64,000 nt of DNA from the NCBI GenBank assembly GCA_020353535.1, contig CP070696.1:4482007-4546006 (forward strand). The letters run 5' to 3'. This document shows, one piece after another, positions 42,972 to 51,561 of the stretch. Position 1 is the stretch's first letter. Each line of letters opens with the position of its first letter. The translations under genes and the position numbers were made by a program. Origin of the DNA: Spirochaetaceae bacterium (GTDB taxonomy: Bacteria; Spirochaetota; Spirochaetia; SZUA-6; DRHE01). A model generated the notes under the pieces. That model saw nothing but the letters and a program-made list of their open reading frames with translations. It was not told where the DNA came from and did no database searches.

Positions 42972-44356
42972 TGCGTTCGCTTTATTCCGGGGTTTCCGGT
43001 CTCCAGAATCACCAGATACGAATGGATGTTCTGGGAAACAATATCTCCAACATCAACACCACCGGTTTCAAGAAGGGAAGAGTGAATTTCCAGGATATGC
43101 TCTCCCAGACCCTCTCCGGTGCCGCCAAACCTACGGATGAGGTCGGTGGAGTCAATCCGAAGCAGGTCGGCCTGGGAATGGTCATTGCCTCTATAGATAC
43201 CATCCATACTCAAGGTTCGTTGCAGACTACGGGGGTGATGACGGACCTGGCCGTACAGGGTGAGGGATTTTTCATACTCCAAGACGGGGAGAAGCGCTTC
43301 TACTCCCGTGACGGGTCATTTGGAATCGACAGGGATGGTTTGCTGGTGGACCCCGCCAACGGACTGCGGGTTCAGGGCTGGCAGGCGATTACCATAGATG
43401 GAATTACGACGATAAACACCGCTGCTGATATAAACGACCTGATCATCCCGGTGGGGGACAAGGATCCGGCTGCGGCCACCACCGAAGTGGAGCTGGCCTG
43501 TAATTTGGACAAACGCACCCCTGAAATTCCCGCCGGAGCGGCTCCGCAGACGATACTAGATGGTACCTGGTCAACAACCTTTGATATCTTCGACAGCTTT
43601 GGCAACGTGCATCAGCTGCAGGTCAACTTCACCAAGGTGGTGGGTATTGCCAACCGCTGGCAGGCTGAGGTGATCGTGGATCCGGATGCCGAAGTCCCGA
43701 CCAATACGCTGGTGGAGATAGGGGCCGCCAACAACGCGGATAATCTCTTTTTTATAGATTTCGACAACCTGGGTTCTCTGGCGGCGGTGCTGGACGCTCA
43801 GGGCGATACGATCGCCGAAGGCACCCTGCAGATCCAGGTTGGTTTTGACGTTCCGGAAGCCACCGTTCCTCCTGGCGAGGTGGCGGTCCGTCAGCTTTTT
43901 ACCCTCAACCTCGGAGAAGTGGGTAGCTACAGAAACGCCGTTACTCAGTTCGCCGAGAAGAGCTCGACCAAGGCGATTATCCAAAACGGATATCCCATGG
44001 GTTATCTGGAGAGCTTCAAGATCGACCAAAGTGGTGTGATCACGGGGGTCTACTCCAACGGAACCAACAGAGCCATCGGTCAGGTCGCTCTGGCGGGCTT
44101 TACAAATCCGGGAGGTCTGGAAAAGGTCGGTGAAAACACCTACGAGGTATCCAACAATTCCGGTGAGGCCCGCATCGATGCGGCGGGGATCGCCGGCAAG
44201 GGAAAAATTATTGCCGGGGCACTGGAGATGAGCAACGTGGATCTGGCAGAACAGTTCACAGACATGATTGTCACCCAGCGGGGTTTTCAGGCTAACTCTC
44301 GTACCATAACAACCTCGGATCAGATGATTCAAGAGTTGTTGACACTAAAACGGTAA
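42968..44356 (+). CDS. flgE: flagellar hook protein FlgE
   Basis: A 462-residue hook subunit. N-terminus: SLYSGVSGLQNHQIRMDVLG with NNISNINTTGFKKGRVNF. C-terminus: VDLAEQFTDMIVTQRGFQAN with SRTITTSDQMIQELLTLKR. It has Lys165 (VGDKDP) and Cys178 (ELACNL), 13 residues apart and at the same numbers reported for the self-made lysinoalanine cross-link in Treponema denticola FlgE. Hence the hook is likely a covalently linked polymer. It starts with ATGATG, overlapping flgD. Confidence 0.95.
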   Translation: MMRSLYSGVSGLQNHQIRMDVLGNNISNINTTGFKKGRVNFQDMLSQTLSGAAKPTDEVGGVNPKQVGLGMVIASIDTIHTQGSLQTTGVMTDLAVQGEGFFILQDGEKRFYSRDGSFGIDRDGLLVDPANGLRVQGWQAITIDGITTINTAADINDLIIPVGDKDPAAATTEVELACNLDKRTPEIPAGAAPQTILDGTWSTTFDIFDSFGNVHQLQVNFTKVVGIANRWQAEVIVDPDAEVPTNTLVEIGAANNADNLFFIDFDNLGSLAAVLDAQGDTIAEGTLQIQVGFDVPEATVPPGEVAVRQLFTLNLGEVGSYRNAVTQFAEKSSTKAIIQNGYPMGYLESFKIDQSGVITGVYSNGTNRAIGQVALAGFTNPGGLEKVGENTYEVSNNSGEARIDAAGIAGKGKIIAGALEMSNVDLAEQFTDMIVTQRGFQANSRTITTSDQMIQELLTLKR

Positions 44357-44374
44357 AGGAATTAGATGATATAG

Positions 44375-44572
44375 ATGATAGAGGTGACCAGACTTGACGG
44401 GAGGACCTACCATGTGAATCCCCACCAGATCGAGTACATCGAATCCAATCCGGATACGACTCTAGTCATGCTCTCCGGCAAACGGCTCGTGGTGTGCGAG
44501 CCGTTTGAGCAAATTTTAGAGCGAATCGTGAGCTATCGCAGGCTCATCGGTGCATTTAAGAACGAGGAGTAG
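44375..44572 (+). CDS. flbD: flagellar protein FlbD
   Basis: A 65-residue protein with the FlbD pattern: MIEVTRLDGRTYHVNPHQIE near the start, ESNPDTTLVMLSGKRLVVCE in the middle, then a helix. FlbD-like small proteins lie next to motA in many bacteria, with no known activity beyond motility. It starts at the ATG at 44375, with a weak AAAGGA upstream. Three bases separate it from motA. Confidence 0.88.
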   Translation: MIEVTRLDGRTYHVNPHQIEYIESNPDTTLVMLSGKRLVVCEPFEQILERIVSYRRLIGAFKNEE

Positions 44573-44575
44573 GGT

Positions 44576-45358
44576 GTGGATCTTGCGACGATAGTCGGCT
44601 TGTTGGTCGGATTTGCCGCCCTGGTTGTCGGCATATTCTGGACCGGCGGGTCACCATTGGGATTTTTCAGTCCGGCCTCGATTTTCATCACGGTTGTTGG
44701 AAGCTTTTGCGCTCTGATGGTGGCCAATCCCTTGAGCCGCGTTTTGGGCATCATGCGTTATTTCCGCCTGACCATGCGGGTTCCGGTCTACGAGGAGGAG
44801 CGGATCATCAGCCAGCTGGTGACCTTCTCCGAGAAGGCGCGTAGGGAGGGGCTTTTGGCTTTAGAGGACGATCTGGAGGAGGTGGAGGACGAGTTCTTGA
44901 GGAAGGGGATCCAGCTGGTCGTGGACGGCACGGACCCGGACATCATCAAGAATATCCTCTACAATGAGCTGAACCAGATCCAGTCCCGCCATGCCATCGG
45001 CATCGGCATCTTCGACGACTGGAGCAAATTGGCCCCGGCCTTCGGCATGATCGGAACCTTGATCGGTCTGATCATAATGCTGGCCCAGATCGAGGATAAA
45101 TCCGCCATCGGTTTCGGCATGTCAACGGCCCTGATCACCACCCTCTACGGAGCCGTCCTGGGCTATCTGGTGTTCTTGCCGGTAAAGCGCAAGCTCGAGG
45201 ACCGGGACAATTCGGAGAGCCTGGTGAAGGAAATTATGATTGAGGGGATTCTCTCCATCCAGTCGGGGGACAATCCGCGGATTCTGGAGGAGAAGCTTCT
45301 GGCCTTCCTGGCGCCGCTGCGCAGGGAGGCGGTACGTCAGGAAGCTGTGAGGGAATAG
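44576..45358 (+). CDS. motA: flagellar stator protein MotA
   Basis: A 260-residue membrane protein with four helices. It has a long cytoplasmic loop after the second helix (LLALEDDLEEVEDEFLRKGI) and then FGMIGTLIGLIIMLAQIEDKSAIGFGMSTALITTLYGAVLG, the MotA signature that holds the proton path with MotB. GTG start. Forms the torque unit with the following gene. Confidence 0.95.
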   Translation: MDLATIVGLLVGFAALVVGIFWTGGSPLGFFSPASIFITVVGSFCALMVANPLSRVLGIMRYFRLTMRVPVYEEERIISQLVTFSEKARREGLLALEDDLEEVEDEFLRKGIQLVVDGTDPDIIKNILYNELNQIQSRHAIGIGIFDDWSKLAPAFGMIGTLIGLIIMLAQIEDKSAIGFGMSTALITTLYGAVLGYLVFLPVKRKLEDRDNSESLVKEIMIEGILSIQSGDNPRILEEKLLAFLAPLRREAVRQEAVRE

Positions 45359-45371
45359 AGCATAGAAAAAG

Positions 45372-46103
45372 ATGCCCAATCCGAAGAAGAGAGAGAGGAA
45401 GGTCGAGGAAGGTGCCCCGCAGTGGTTGGTCACCTACGGGGATATGACCACCCTGTTATTGACCTTTTTCATCCTGATGTTTACAACCGCGGAGATCGAT
45501 GGAGCGGAACTGAGGATGATCCTGGCCGCTTTCCAGGGTTTGGGTTCCTTTCGCGGCGGCAACACCCTGCAGGTTGGAAAGCTGGCCGAGCTGGGACATA
45601 CAATCATGAGCCTGCCCTCCAGGGAAGCAGGCAAGGCTCTTGACAAGGCTCGGCGAACCGCGATTTCCCAATTTCAGCCCGAGCTGCAGACAAAGAAGGT
45701 ACGCATCAAGGAGGACGAGCGTGGCTTGATCATTTCCCTGGCCGCGGACAGTTTTTTCGAACCGGCCAGTGCCGAGATCAACATCGAGGAATCCCGTCAG
45801 GTACTGCAAAAAGTGGCCACCCTGATGAGTTCACGGGAGATGAGCGGACGCAAGTTCCGGATAGAGGGGCATACGGATAACGTCCCCACGGACCCGGAAG
45901 GAGAGTGGGAGACGAACTGGGAGCTTTCCGCCGACAGAGCGGTCAACGTTCTCCACTATCTGGTGGATTTCGGTGTAGACGAGCGTCAGTGCCAGGTGGC
46001 GGGATTCGCAGATACCGTGCCCTTGGCTTCGAACGACACCCGGGAGGGTAGAGCCTACAACCGCCGAGTGGATATCGTCCTGCTGACCGAGGGGCACCTG
46101 TGA
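45372..46103 (+). CDS. motB: flagellar stator protein MotB
   Basis: A 243-residue protein with a single N-terminal helix carrying the conserved proton-binding aspartate (QWLVTYGDMTTLLLTFFILM, Asp about residue 23) and a periplasmic OmpA-type peptidoglycan-binding domain (FRIEGHTDNVPTD, WELSADRAVNVLHYLVDFG). It anchors MotA to the wall. Starts 13 bases after motA. Confidence 0.95.
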   Translation: MPNPKKRERKVEEGAPQWLVTYGDMTTLLLTFFILMFTTAEIDGAELRMILAAFQGLGSFRGGNTLQVGKLAELGHTIMSLPSREAGKALDKARRTAISQFQPELQTKKVRIKEDERGLIISLAADSFFEPASAEINIEESRQVLQKVATLMSSREMSGRKFRIEGHTDNVPTDPEGEWETNWELSADRAVNVLHYLVDFGVDERQCQVAGFADTVPLASNDTREGRAYNRRVDIVLLTEGHL

Positions 46104-46114
46104 TGGTGAGGGGT

Positions 46115-46143
46115 TTGACTTGTCGGGGCAAATCTATCAAAAT
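46115..46143 (+). promoter_or_regulatory. possible internal promoter before fliL
   Basis: TTGACT (46115-46120) and CAAAAT (46138-46143) are 17 bases apart in the 59-base gap between motB and fliL. The -10 is only a moderate match. It would give extra transcription of fliL and the switch genes. Confidence 0.3.
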
Positions 46144-46162
46144 TTGGATGTAGGAGCTGTTC

Positions 46163-46717
46163 ATGTCCGATGAAGAGGGATTGAGTTTAGATGATGTAGG
46201 TGCGGGTCCCGAAGAAATAGCTCCGGCAGGGAGAAAAGCGGGATTTCTGCCCACATTTCTGGTGCGAGCGCTCAAGTGGGTGGCAATTGGATTGGGTTTT
46301 GTCATCCTGGGCGTTACCACCACCGTAGTGACCTTTAACCTCGTGAACAGGGGACGTGCCGGTTCCGAAATGCGGGAGATTTCTCCGGAGTACAGCGCCC
46401 GGCCCGAACCCTTGAACTATGACGACACATTGGAGGAAATCCGCGGTGTGACCTCCGATGAAGTGCCAGCCATCTTCAGCGCACGGATAAGCCTGGGCTA
46501 TGAGCCGGGGAAACAGCAGCTGGCTATCGAGATTGCAGCCAGAAAGCGGGAAATCCAGAACATCGTTCTGATTTATTTGAGCAACAAGAGAAGCAATGAG
46601 CTGCGGCCGGAACAGTACAGGCAGATCCAGGAGGACCTTCGCAGCCAGATCAACAGAGTGCTCAGGGAGGGTCAGATTGAGTCGGTGGTATTCAGGGATT
46701 TCGTGGTGACCCAGTAG
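46163..46717 (+). CDS. fliL: flagellar basal body-associated protein FliL
   Basis: A 184-residue single-pass protein: about 30 cytoplasmic residues, a membrane helix (about 36-58, WVAIGLGFVILGVTTTVVTF) and a periplasmic domain in which RISLGYEPGKQQLAIEIA and LRSQINRVLREGQIESVVFRDFVV fit FliL. It supports the stator, especially in spirochaetes. AGGAG ribosome site. Confidence 0.9.
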   Translation: MSDEEGLSLDDVGAGPEEIAPAGRKAGFLPTFLVRALKWVAIGLGFVILGVTTTVVTFNLVNRGRAGSEMREISPEYSARPEPLNYDDTLEEIRGVTSDEVPAIFSARISLGYEPGKQQLAIEIAARKREIQNIVLIYLSNKRSNELRPEQYRQIQEDLRSQINRVLREGQIESVVFRDFVVTQ

Positions 46718-46730
46718 GAGAACGGAGTTT

Positions 46731-47762
46731 ATGGCGGAAGTACTGTCCCAGGACGAAATTGATCAACTTCTCTCGGCGATATCCGCCGGAGAGATCTCCA
46801 CGGAAGAGATCCACCAGCCCCGGGATCAACGGAAGATCAAGATCTATGACTTCAAGCGTCCGGACAAGTTTTCAAAAGATCAGATCCGCACGGTCTCGAT
46901 CATGCATGAAACCTTCGCCCGCCTCACCACGACTTCCATGTCCGCTCAACTCCGCAGTCTGGTGCATGTCCATGTGGCTTCCGTGGACCAGCTTACCTAT
47001 GAAGAGTTCATCCGATCGATACCTAATCCTACGACGCTGGCTGTTATTGATATGGATCCCCTCAAAGGATCGGCCATATTGGAGATCGACCCGGCCATCA
47101 CATTTTCGGTTATCGACAGGCTCTTCGGGGGCCAAGGAGAGGGTGCCAAGTTTTCCAGGGATTTGACAGACATCGAGCAGGCCGTCATGGAGGGGATCAT
47201 CGTGCGGGTTTTGGGGAATCTCCGGGAGAGCTGGAGCACGGTAATCGATCTGCGCCCCCGTTTGGGGGGAATCGAAACCAATCCTCAGTTTGCCCAGATC
47301 GTACCGCCTTCGGAAATGGTCATTCTGATCACTCTGGAGACCAAAGTCGGGGAAGTGGAGGGAATGATGAATCTCTGCATCCCCTATCTCACCATAGAGC
47401 CGATTATCTCGAAGCTGTCAGCCCAATACTGGTACGCCTCCACCCGGCGGGGCACGACGACGGAGAATCTGAATATACTCCGAGACCGCCTGGCTTCGGT
47501 AACCGTCACGTTGATGGCGGAAATCGGCTCTATGGATATCAAGGTGCGGGATGTGCTAGCCCTGAGCATGGGGGATATCATTCGACTGGATTCGGTCAGA
47601 GTCAATGATCCGATGACCGTACGGATCAGCGATCGCCGGAAATTCCTCTGCCGTCCGGGGGTGCTGGGAAACAAGATGGCCGTACAGGTCATAAAGAAGC
47701 TTGAAGATATCGACCAGGCGGATTTTGAGGAGCTAACGACCAGTGGGGAGGAAGAGGTATGA
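46731..47762 (+). CDS. fliM: flagellar motor switch protein FliM
   Basis: A 343-residue switch protein. The N-terminal LSQDEIDQLLSAI is the CheY-P binding peptide. The middle domain has YDFKRPDKFSKDQIRTVSIM and the GGxG region LFGGQGEGAKFSRDLTDIEQ, and the C-terminal SpoA domain holds DVLALSMGDIIRLD. It overlaps fliY by ATGA. With FliG and FliY it forms the C-ring. Confidence 0.96.
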   Translation: MAEVLSQDEIDQLLSAISAGEISTEEIHQPRDQRKIKIYDFKRPDKFSKDQIRTVSIMHETFARLTTTSMSAQLRSLVHVHVASVDQLTYEEFIRSIPNPTTLAVIDMDPLKGSAILEIDPAITFSVIDRLFGGQGEGAKFSRDLTDIEQAVMEGIIVRVLGNLRESWSTVIDLRPRLGGIETNPQFAQIVPPSEMVILITLETKVGEVEGMMNLCIPYLTIEPIISKLSAQYWYASTRRGTTTENLNILRDRLASVTVTLMAEIGSMDIKVRDVLALSMGDIIRLDSVRVNDPMTVRISDRRKFLCRPGVLGNKMAVQVIKKLEDIDQADFEELTTSGEEEV

Positions 47763-48892
47763 GCGACGGATCACTGTCCCAAGACGAAATTGATGCATTA
47801 CTGCAGGAAACCGAGAGCCTGGAGATCGATACCGGTTTCGGCGGCGGTAGCGAGCCGCTGTCCGAAGAGGACAAGAGACGATTCTTGGCTCTATTGGAAG
47901 GGGTCATCGACTCCCAGGCCTCGAATCTGTCCATCCTGACCCGTAAAAATGTCAATCTGGAGAGACCTACCCTTGAGCTGGTGATGGGGGAAGAGATCCT
48001 CGATCAGCTGCCCGATGAGGCTGTAGATGTCAAGATCGATTTTACAGACGGTTTGCAGGGAGAACACTCCTATCTGGTGGACTCGGCCACGGCACAGGCT
48101 ATAGCTGGTCTGATGATGGGGCAAAGCGGTGTAGAGCTGGACGATGCCGCCTTGTCCGCCGTAGCGGAAGCTCTGTCTCAAATAAGCGGGCCGGTGGCCA
48201 CGGAGATTGGCAATCAGAGTGCCAAGACGGTACAAAACGCCCCGCCGGATTTCCAGAGTGTCACAAAAGACAAGGTGCGGCTGCCTCAGGGTGAGGTGGT
48301 CGTCAAGCTGGAATATCCCCTGATGATCGAGGGGGAGAATCCGGCGAAGCTGGTAGAGCTTTTCTCCCTGTCTTTGACCAAAGAGATTATCAATGCCACC
48401 GGCGCCGGCGCCCCGGACTCCGGAGCCGCACCGGCGGCAGCTATGGGAGGAGCTTTCGCCGCCGCTGCCGGTGGGCAGGCGGCGCCTCAGCGTGCGCAGG
48501 CTGGCATAGCCCAGACTTTTGGGCAGGCCTTCGGCGGTCCTCAGGGTTTGGGAATGGGCACCAGCCAGTCGCCGCCGAATGTTCAGCCGGTGCAGTTCGC
48601 CAATCTTCAGGGGGCCGGTGCTCAGGGCGAGCAGGGAAACATCGGGCTGCTCATGGATGTATACATGGAGCTGACCGTGGAGCTGGGCCGGACCCGCAAA
48701 CTGATTCGGGAGATCCTGGGAATCGGTGAGGGTACGATCATCGAACTGGACAAACTCGCCGGTGAGCCGGTGGACATTCTGGTCAATCACAAGCTGATCG
48801 CCAAAGGTGAGGTGGTGGTTATCGACGAAAACTTCGGCGTACGGGTAACCGAAATCGTTTCACCGATGCAGAGGATGAGTGATTTGACTTAA
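47759..48892 (+). CDS. fliY: flagellar motor switch phosphatase FliY/FliN
   Basis: A 377-residue protein. Like FliM it begins with a CheY-binding peptide (LSQDEIDALLQETESLEID). The central part (VKIDFTDGLQGEHSYLVDSATAQAIAGLMM to AEALSQISGPVATEIGNQSA) is CheC-like. Then a Gly/Ala/Pro/Gln-rich linker (about 210-285) leads to a SpoA/FliN domain (LTVELGRTRKLIREILGIGEGTI). Spirochaete genomes call it FliY. It may also remove phosphate from CheY. Confidence 0.93.
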   Translation: MSDGSLSQDEIDALLQETESLEIDTGFGGGSEPLSEEDKRRFLALLEGVIDSQASNLSILTRKNVNLERPTLELVMGEEILDQLPDEAVDVKIDFTDGLQGEHSYLVDSATAQAIAGLMMGQSGVELDDAALSAVAEALSQISGPVATEIGNQSAKTVQNAPPDFQSVTKDKVRLPQGEVVVKLEYPLMIEGENPAKLVELFSLSLTKEIINATGAGAPDSGAAPAAAMGGAFAAAAGGQAAPQRAQAGIAQTFGQAFGGPQGLGMGTSQSPPNVQPVQFANLQGAGAQGEQGNIGLLMDVYMELTVELGRTRKLIREILGIGEGTIIELDKLAGEPVDILVNHKLIAKGEVVVIDENFGVRVTEIVSPMQRMSDLT

Positions 48893-48912
48893 TTGCAACT
48901 CTAGTATAGAAT
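48884..48912 (+). promoter_or_regulatory. internal sigma70-like promoter before fliO
   Basis: TTGACT (48884-48889) and TAGAAT (48907-48912) are 17 bases apart. The -35 sits in the last codons of fliY. The expected RNA start lies near 48919, exactly where the next stem-loop begins. It may give the export-gate genes their own supply of mRNA. Confidence 0.55.
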
Positions 48913-48919
48913 AATGCCG

Positions 48920-48952
48920 AGAACACCGTGATTGTCGTGATCGCGGTGCTCT
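48920..48952 (+). other. 13-bp stem-loop in the fliO leader
   Basis: AGAACACCGTGAT (48920-48932) can pair with ATCGCGGTGCTCT (48940-48952) around a seven-base loop, with one G-U pair and one mismatch. It starts at the predicted 5' end of the fliO transcript and lies 16 bases before the GGGAGGGG ribosome site. A 5'-end stem of this kind often protects the mRNA. Confidence 0.55.
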
Positions 48953-48976
48953 GTTTGAGTTTCTTGGGAGGGGAAC

Positions 48977-49615
48977 GTGAAATTCACACATTTCTTGCCA
49001 TTCAGCGGGCGGAGCAGGGTATTTCTCTCTGTATTTGTGCTGCTCCTCGTACCGGTATTCGGCTCACTGGCTCAGGAGAGTCCCGCCAGCCCCGCCCCCG
49101 AAAGCAGACGTCCGCTCGAGGAATCCCTGCTCATCCTGGACAGCGAAGAGCAGACGGAAGCTTCAGAAGCACAGGAGGTGGCCGAAGGTCCGCTTGTATC
49201 TTCATGGGACTTCCTGCGCATGGTGTTGATTCTGGCAGCGGTTGTCGGGGTTATCTATCTGATCTTCTGGCTGCTCAAACGGGGCCTTCGGCGTCAGCTT
49301 CCCCAGAACGATTTAATCCAGCTCTTGGGCACACGCAACCTCTCGGGAAACCGGGCTCTACACCTGGTTGAACTGGGGAAACAGGTTTTCCTGGTAGGCG
49401 CTGCCGAGGGGAGTATCTCCCTGATCTCTGAGATAAGGAATCAGGAAACCCTGGATTCCATTGCCCTGGAACGTTCGCAGATGCAGGCACGTACGCCCCA
49501 GGGATTCGCCAATTTCCTGAAGTCTTTCCTGACATCGGGAAAACGGTCGGAATCCTCCGTAGGGGCTACGATTGATTTTATGAAACAGCAGAGGCAGAGA
49601 TTGGAGAAGCTTTAG
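48977..49615 (+). CDS. fliO: flagellar biosynthesis protein FliO (FliZ)
   Basis: A 212-residue protein with an N-terminal signal or helix (about 11-34), a Pro/Glu-rich stretch, a membrane helix (about 78-97, MVLILAAVVGVIYLIFWLLK), then a cytoplasmic part with LIQLLGTRNLSGNRALHLVE and VFLVGAAEGSISLISEI, as in FliO. It helps assemble the FliP-FliQ-FliR gate. GTG start after GGGAGGGG. Confidence 0.88.
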   Translation: MKFTHFLPFSGRSRVFLSVFVLLLVPVFGSLAQESPASPAPESRRPLEESLLILDSEEQTEASEAQEVAEGPLVSSWDFLRMVLILAAVVGVIYLIFWLLKRGLRRQLPQNDLIQLLGTRNLSGNRALHLVELGKQVFLVGAAEGSISLISEIRNQETLDSIALERSQMQARTPQGFANFLKSFLTSGKRSESSVGATIDFMKQQRQRLEKL

Positions 49616-49627
49616 AGACGAGGAAAG

Positions 49628-49663
49628 ATCGTAATCTTCCATAAAGAAAAGGAAGATTACGAT
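49628..49663 (+). other. 13-bp perfect stem-loop in the fliO-fliP gap
   Basis: ATCGTAATCTTCC (49628-49640) and GGAAGATTACGAT (49651-49663) are exact reverse complements around a ten-base A-rich loop. It fills most of the 74-base gap. The arm differs by one base from the sequence before fliF (34970-34982). GTGTTTGT follows, too weak for an intrinsic terminator. Confidence 0.65.
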
Positions 49664-49689
49664 GTGTTTGTAAATAACTGGGAGGGGAC

Positions 49690-50472
49690 ATGATAAAAAA
49701 GACTCTACTGCTTTTCATATTGGCGCTGCTACTCCTGCCGGGCTTTGCCTTTCCCCAGGACACGGGCTTGCGACCCGTAGCACCGGGGGCGCCCTTCCCC
49801 TATGTTGACTTCAATGTGAGGGAGGCTCAGAGCAATCAGGAGGTTGTTCTTTCGTTACAATTGCTGCTCCTGCTCTCCGTGCTCACCCTCGCTCCCTCGA
49901 TTCTCATTTTGATGACTTCCTTTCTGCGCATAGCGATCGTATTTGATTTCGTGAAACGGGCTCTTTCGCTCCAGCAGGTCCCTCCGAACCAGATTCTCAT
50001 GGGACTGGCTCTGTTCCTCTCTCTGTTTATCATGTGGCCTACGATGACAACGATCTACAATGAGTCTTTTAAACCCTTTGCCGAGGGACAGATAGGCATT
50101 GATACGATGTATCGGAATGCGGAAAGCCCGCTGCGTTTGTTTATGTACAAGCAGATGCAGAAAGATCCTCAGAACATACGCCTGTTCATGAAAATGCGGG
50201 ACCTGCCCAAACCCAATTCTCTGGCGGATGTGCCAACGGAGGTGTTGATTCCCGCCTTTGTTCTGCACGAGTTAACCGTGGCTTTCAAAATCGGAATTTT
50301 ATTATTCATACCTTTCATCATCATCGATATTGTGGTGGCCTCCACCCTGATGTCCATGGGAATGATCATGCTCCCACCGGTGATGATCTCCCTTCCCTTC
50401 AAGCTTATCGTATTCGTACTTGTGGACGGCTGGAACCTGTTGACCCTACAGGTCGTGCAGAGTTTCCGATAA
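49690..50472 (+). CDS. fliP: flagellar biosynthetic protein FliP
   Basis: A 260-residue export-gate protein. A signal peptide (residues 1-22, ending FAFPQ) is followed by TM helices with LLLSVLTLAPSILILMTSFLRI and the FliP hallmarks VPPNQILMGLALFLSLFIMWP, FKIGILLFIPFIIIDIVVASTLMSMGM. Made ready to export by the membrane gate. GGGAGGGG precedes the ATG. Confidence 0.96.
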   Translation: MIKKTLLLFILALLLLPGFAFPQDTGLRPVAPGAPFPYVDFNVREAQSNQEVVLSLQLLLLLSVLTLAPSILILMTSFLRIAIVFDFVKRALSLQQVPPNQILMGLALFLSLFIMWPTMTTIYNESFKPFAEGQIGIDTMYRNAESPLRLFMYKQMQKDPQNIRLFMKMRDLPKPNSLADVPTEVLIPAFVLHELTVAFKIGILLFIPFIIIDIVVASTLMSMGMIMLPPVMISLPFKLIVFVLVDGWNLLTLQVVQSFR

Positions 50473-50491
50473 TAAAAGAAGGAGGGGAAAG

Positions 50492-50761
50492 ATGTCGATA
50501 GGATTTGCCATCAATCTGATCCGCGGTGGGGCGCTGCAGGCTTTGATGATCGCCGCGCCGCTGCTCCTGGTAGGATTGCTGGTAGGTTTGATTATCTCGA
50601 TCTTTCAAGCGACCACTTCCATTCAGGAGCAGACCCTGACCTTTGTACCGAAGATCGCCGCTATTCTCGGGGCTCTGATCCTGTTCGGACCGTGGATCGT
50701 CGTATCCATGGTTCAATTTACCCTGAGATTGTTCGGCAGGATCTCGGAGTTGGGCGGCTAA
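50492..50761 (+). CDS. fliQ: flagellar biosynthetic protein FliQ
   Basis: An 89-residue protein with two membrane helices (about 17-38 and 53-75) and the middle block GLIISIFQATTSIQEQTLTFVPK, the FliQ signature. It joins FliP and FliR in the export gate. AAGGAGGGG ribosome site. Normal length. Confidence 0.95.
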   Translation: MSIGFAINLIRGGALQALMIAAPLLLVGLLVGLIISIFQATTSIQEQTLTFVPKIAAILGALILFGPWIVVSMVQFTLRLFGRISELGG

Positions 50762-50765
50762 AGGG

Positions 50766-51557
50766 ATGATTGGAAGCCTGGTGGCGAACTTCCGGGTATT
50801 TCTCATTATACTCGTGCGGGTGACAGCCCTGATACAGGTTGCACCGCTTTTCTCCTCCCAGGCCTTTCCGCAACCCGCCAAACTAGGGTTCGCCCTGTTT
50901 GTATCCGTGGCGATTTACCCGTGGGTCGCCCGACAAGGATACATGCTTCCAGACAGTGCGGTGGATTATTTCCTCGTAGTGGTAGGCGAGGCCATGATCG
51001 GCATCATCCTGGGCTTCTTTCTCAATGTTATCTTCGCCGTGTTCCAGGTTGCCGGTCAGTTTTTCTCTCTGCAGATGGGTTTCGGAGCTTCCCAGGTCTT
51101 TGATCCGCTAGCGCAAATCGAGATTCCTCTCATGGGGCAGTTCCTCAATATCGCCGGAATGTTCACCTTTCTGGTGATTTCCGGGGCCCAAAAGCTGCTG
51201 CTCGTCGGTGTGTACAGATCCTTTCAGTCGATTCGGGCGGTCGATCTGGTCGCCGGTCGCTCGTATCTGTTGCCCCTATTCCTACGCAGCCTGGGAGATC
51301 TCTTCGTCAACTCTCTCACCATTTCTTTTCCAATCTTGGGTACTTTGCTTCTCGTATCGGTGACCATGGGGCTGCTGGCGAAGGCCGCCCCCCAGATGAA
51401 TCTGTTGATGATGGGTTTTCCCGTCGCCATCGGTACTGCTCTGATCGTGATTGCCGCAGCAACTCCCTTCCTCCTCGGCGCGTTCAGCCGCTTGCTGGAG
51501 GGTGGATTCGAACAGCTGGGTACGATCCTATCGGCCCTCAAGGGAGCGGGGGGGTAG
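50766..51557 (+). CDS. fliR: flagellar biosynthetic protein FliR
   Basis: A 263-residue membrane protein with about six helices. It has VRVTALIQVAPLFSSQAFPQPAKLG, GEAMIGIILGFFLNVIFAVFQVAGQFFSLQMGFGASQVFDPLA, and SFPILGTLLLVSVTMGLLAKAAPQMNLLMMGFPV, all typical. Third part of the export gate. Starts four bases after fliQ and ends four bases before flhB. Confidence 0.94.
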   Translation: MIGSLVANFRVFLIILVRVTALIQVAPLFSSQAFPQPAKLGFALFVSVAIYPWVARQGYMLPDSAVDYFLVVVGEAMIGIILGFFLNVIFAVFQVAGQFFSLQMGFGASQVFDPLAQIEIPLMGQFLNIAGMFTFLVISGAQKLLLVGVYRSFQSIRAVDLVAGRSYLLPLFLRSLGDLFVNSLTISFPILGTLLLVSVTMGLLAKAAPQMNLLMMGFPVAIGTALIVIAAATPFLLGAFSRLLEGGFEQLGTILSALKGAGG

Positions 51558-51561
51558 AGGT

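Noticed and set aside
49628..49671. Hairpin before fliP as an intrinsic terminator
   Set aside because: The stem is followed by GTGTTTGT, not a T-run, and fliP-fliQ-fliR need to be transcribed with fliO.
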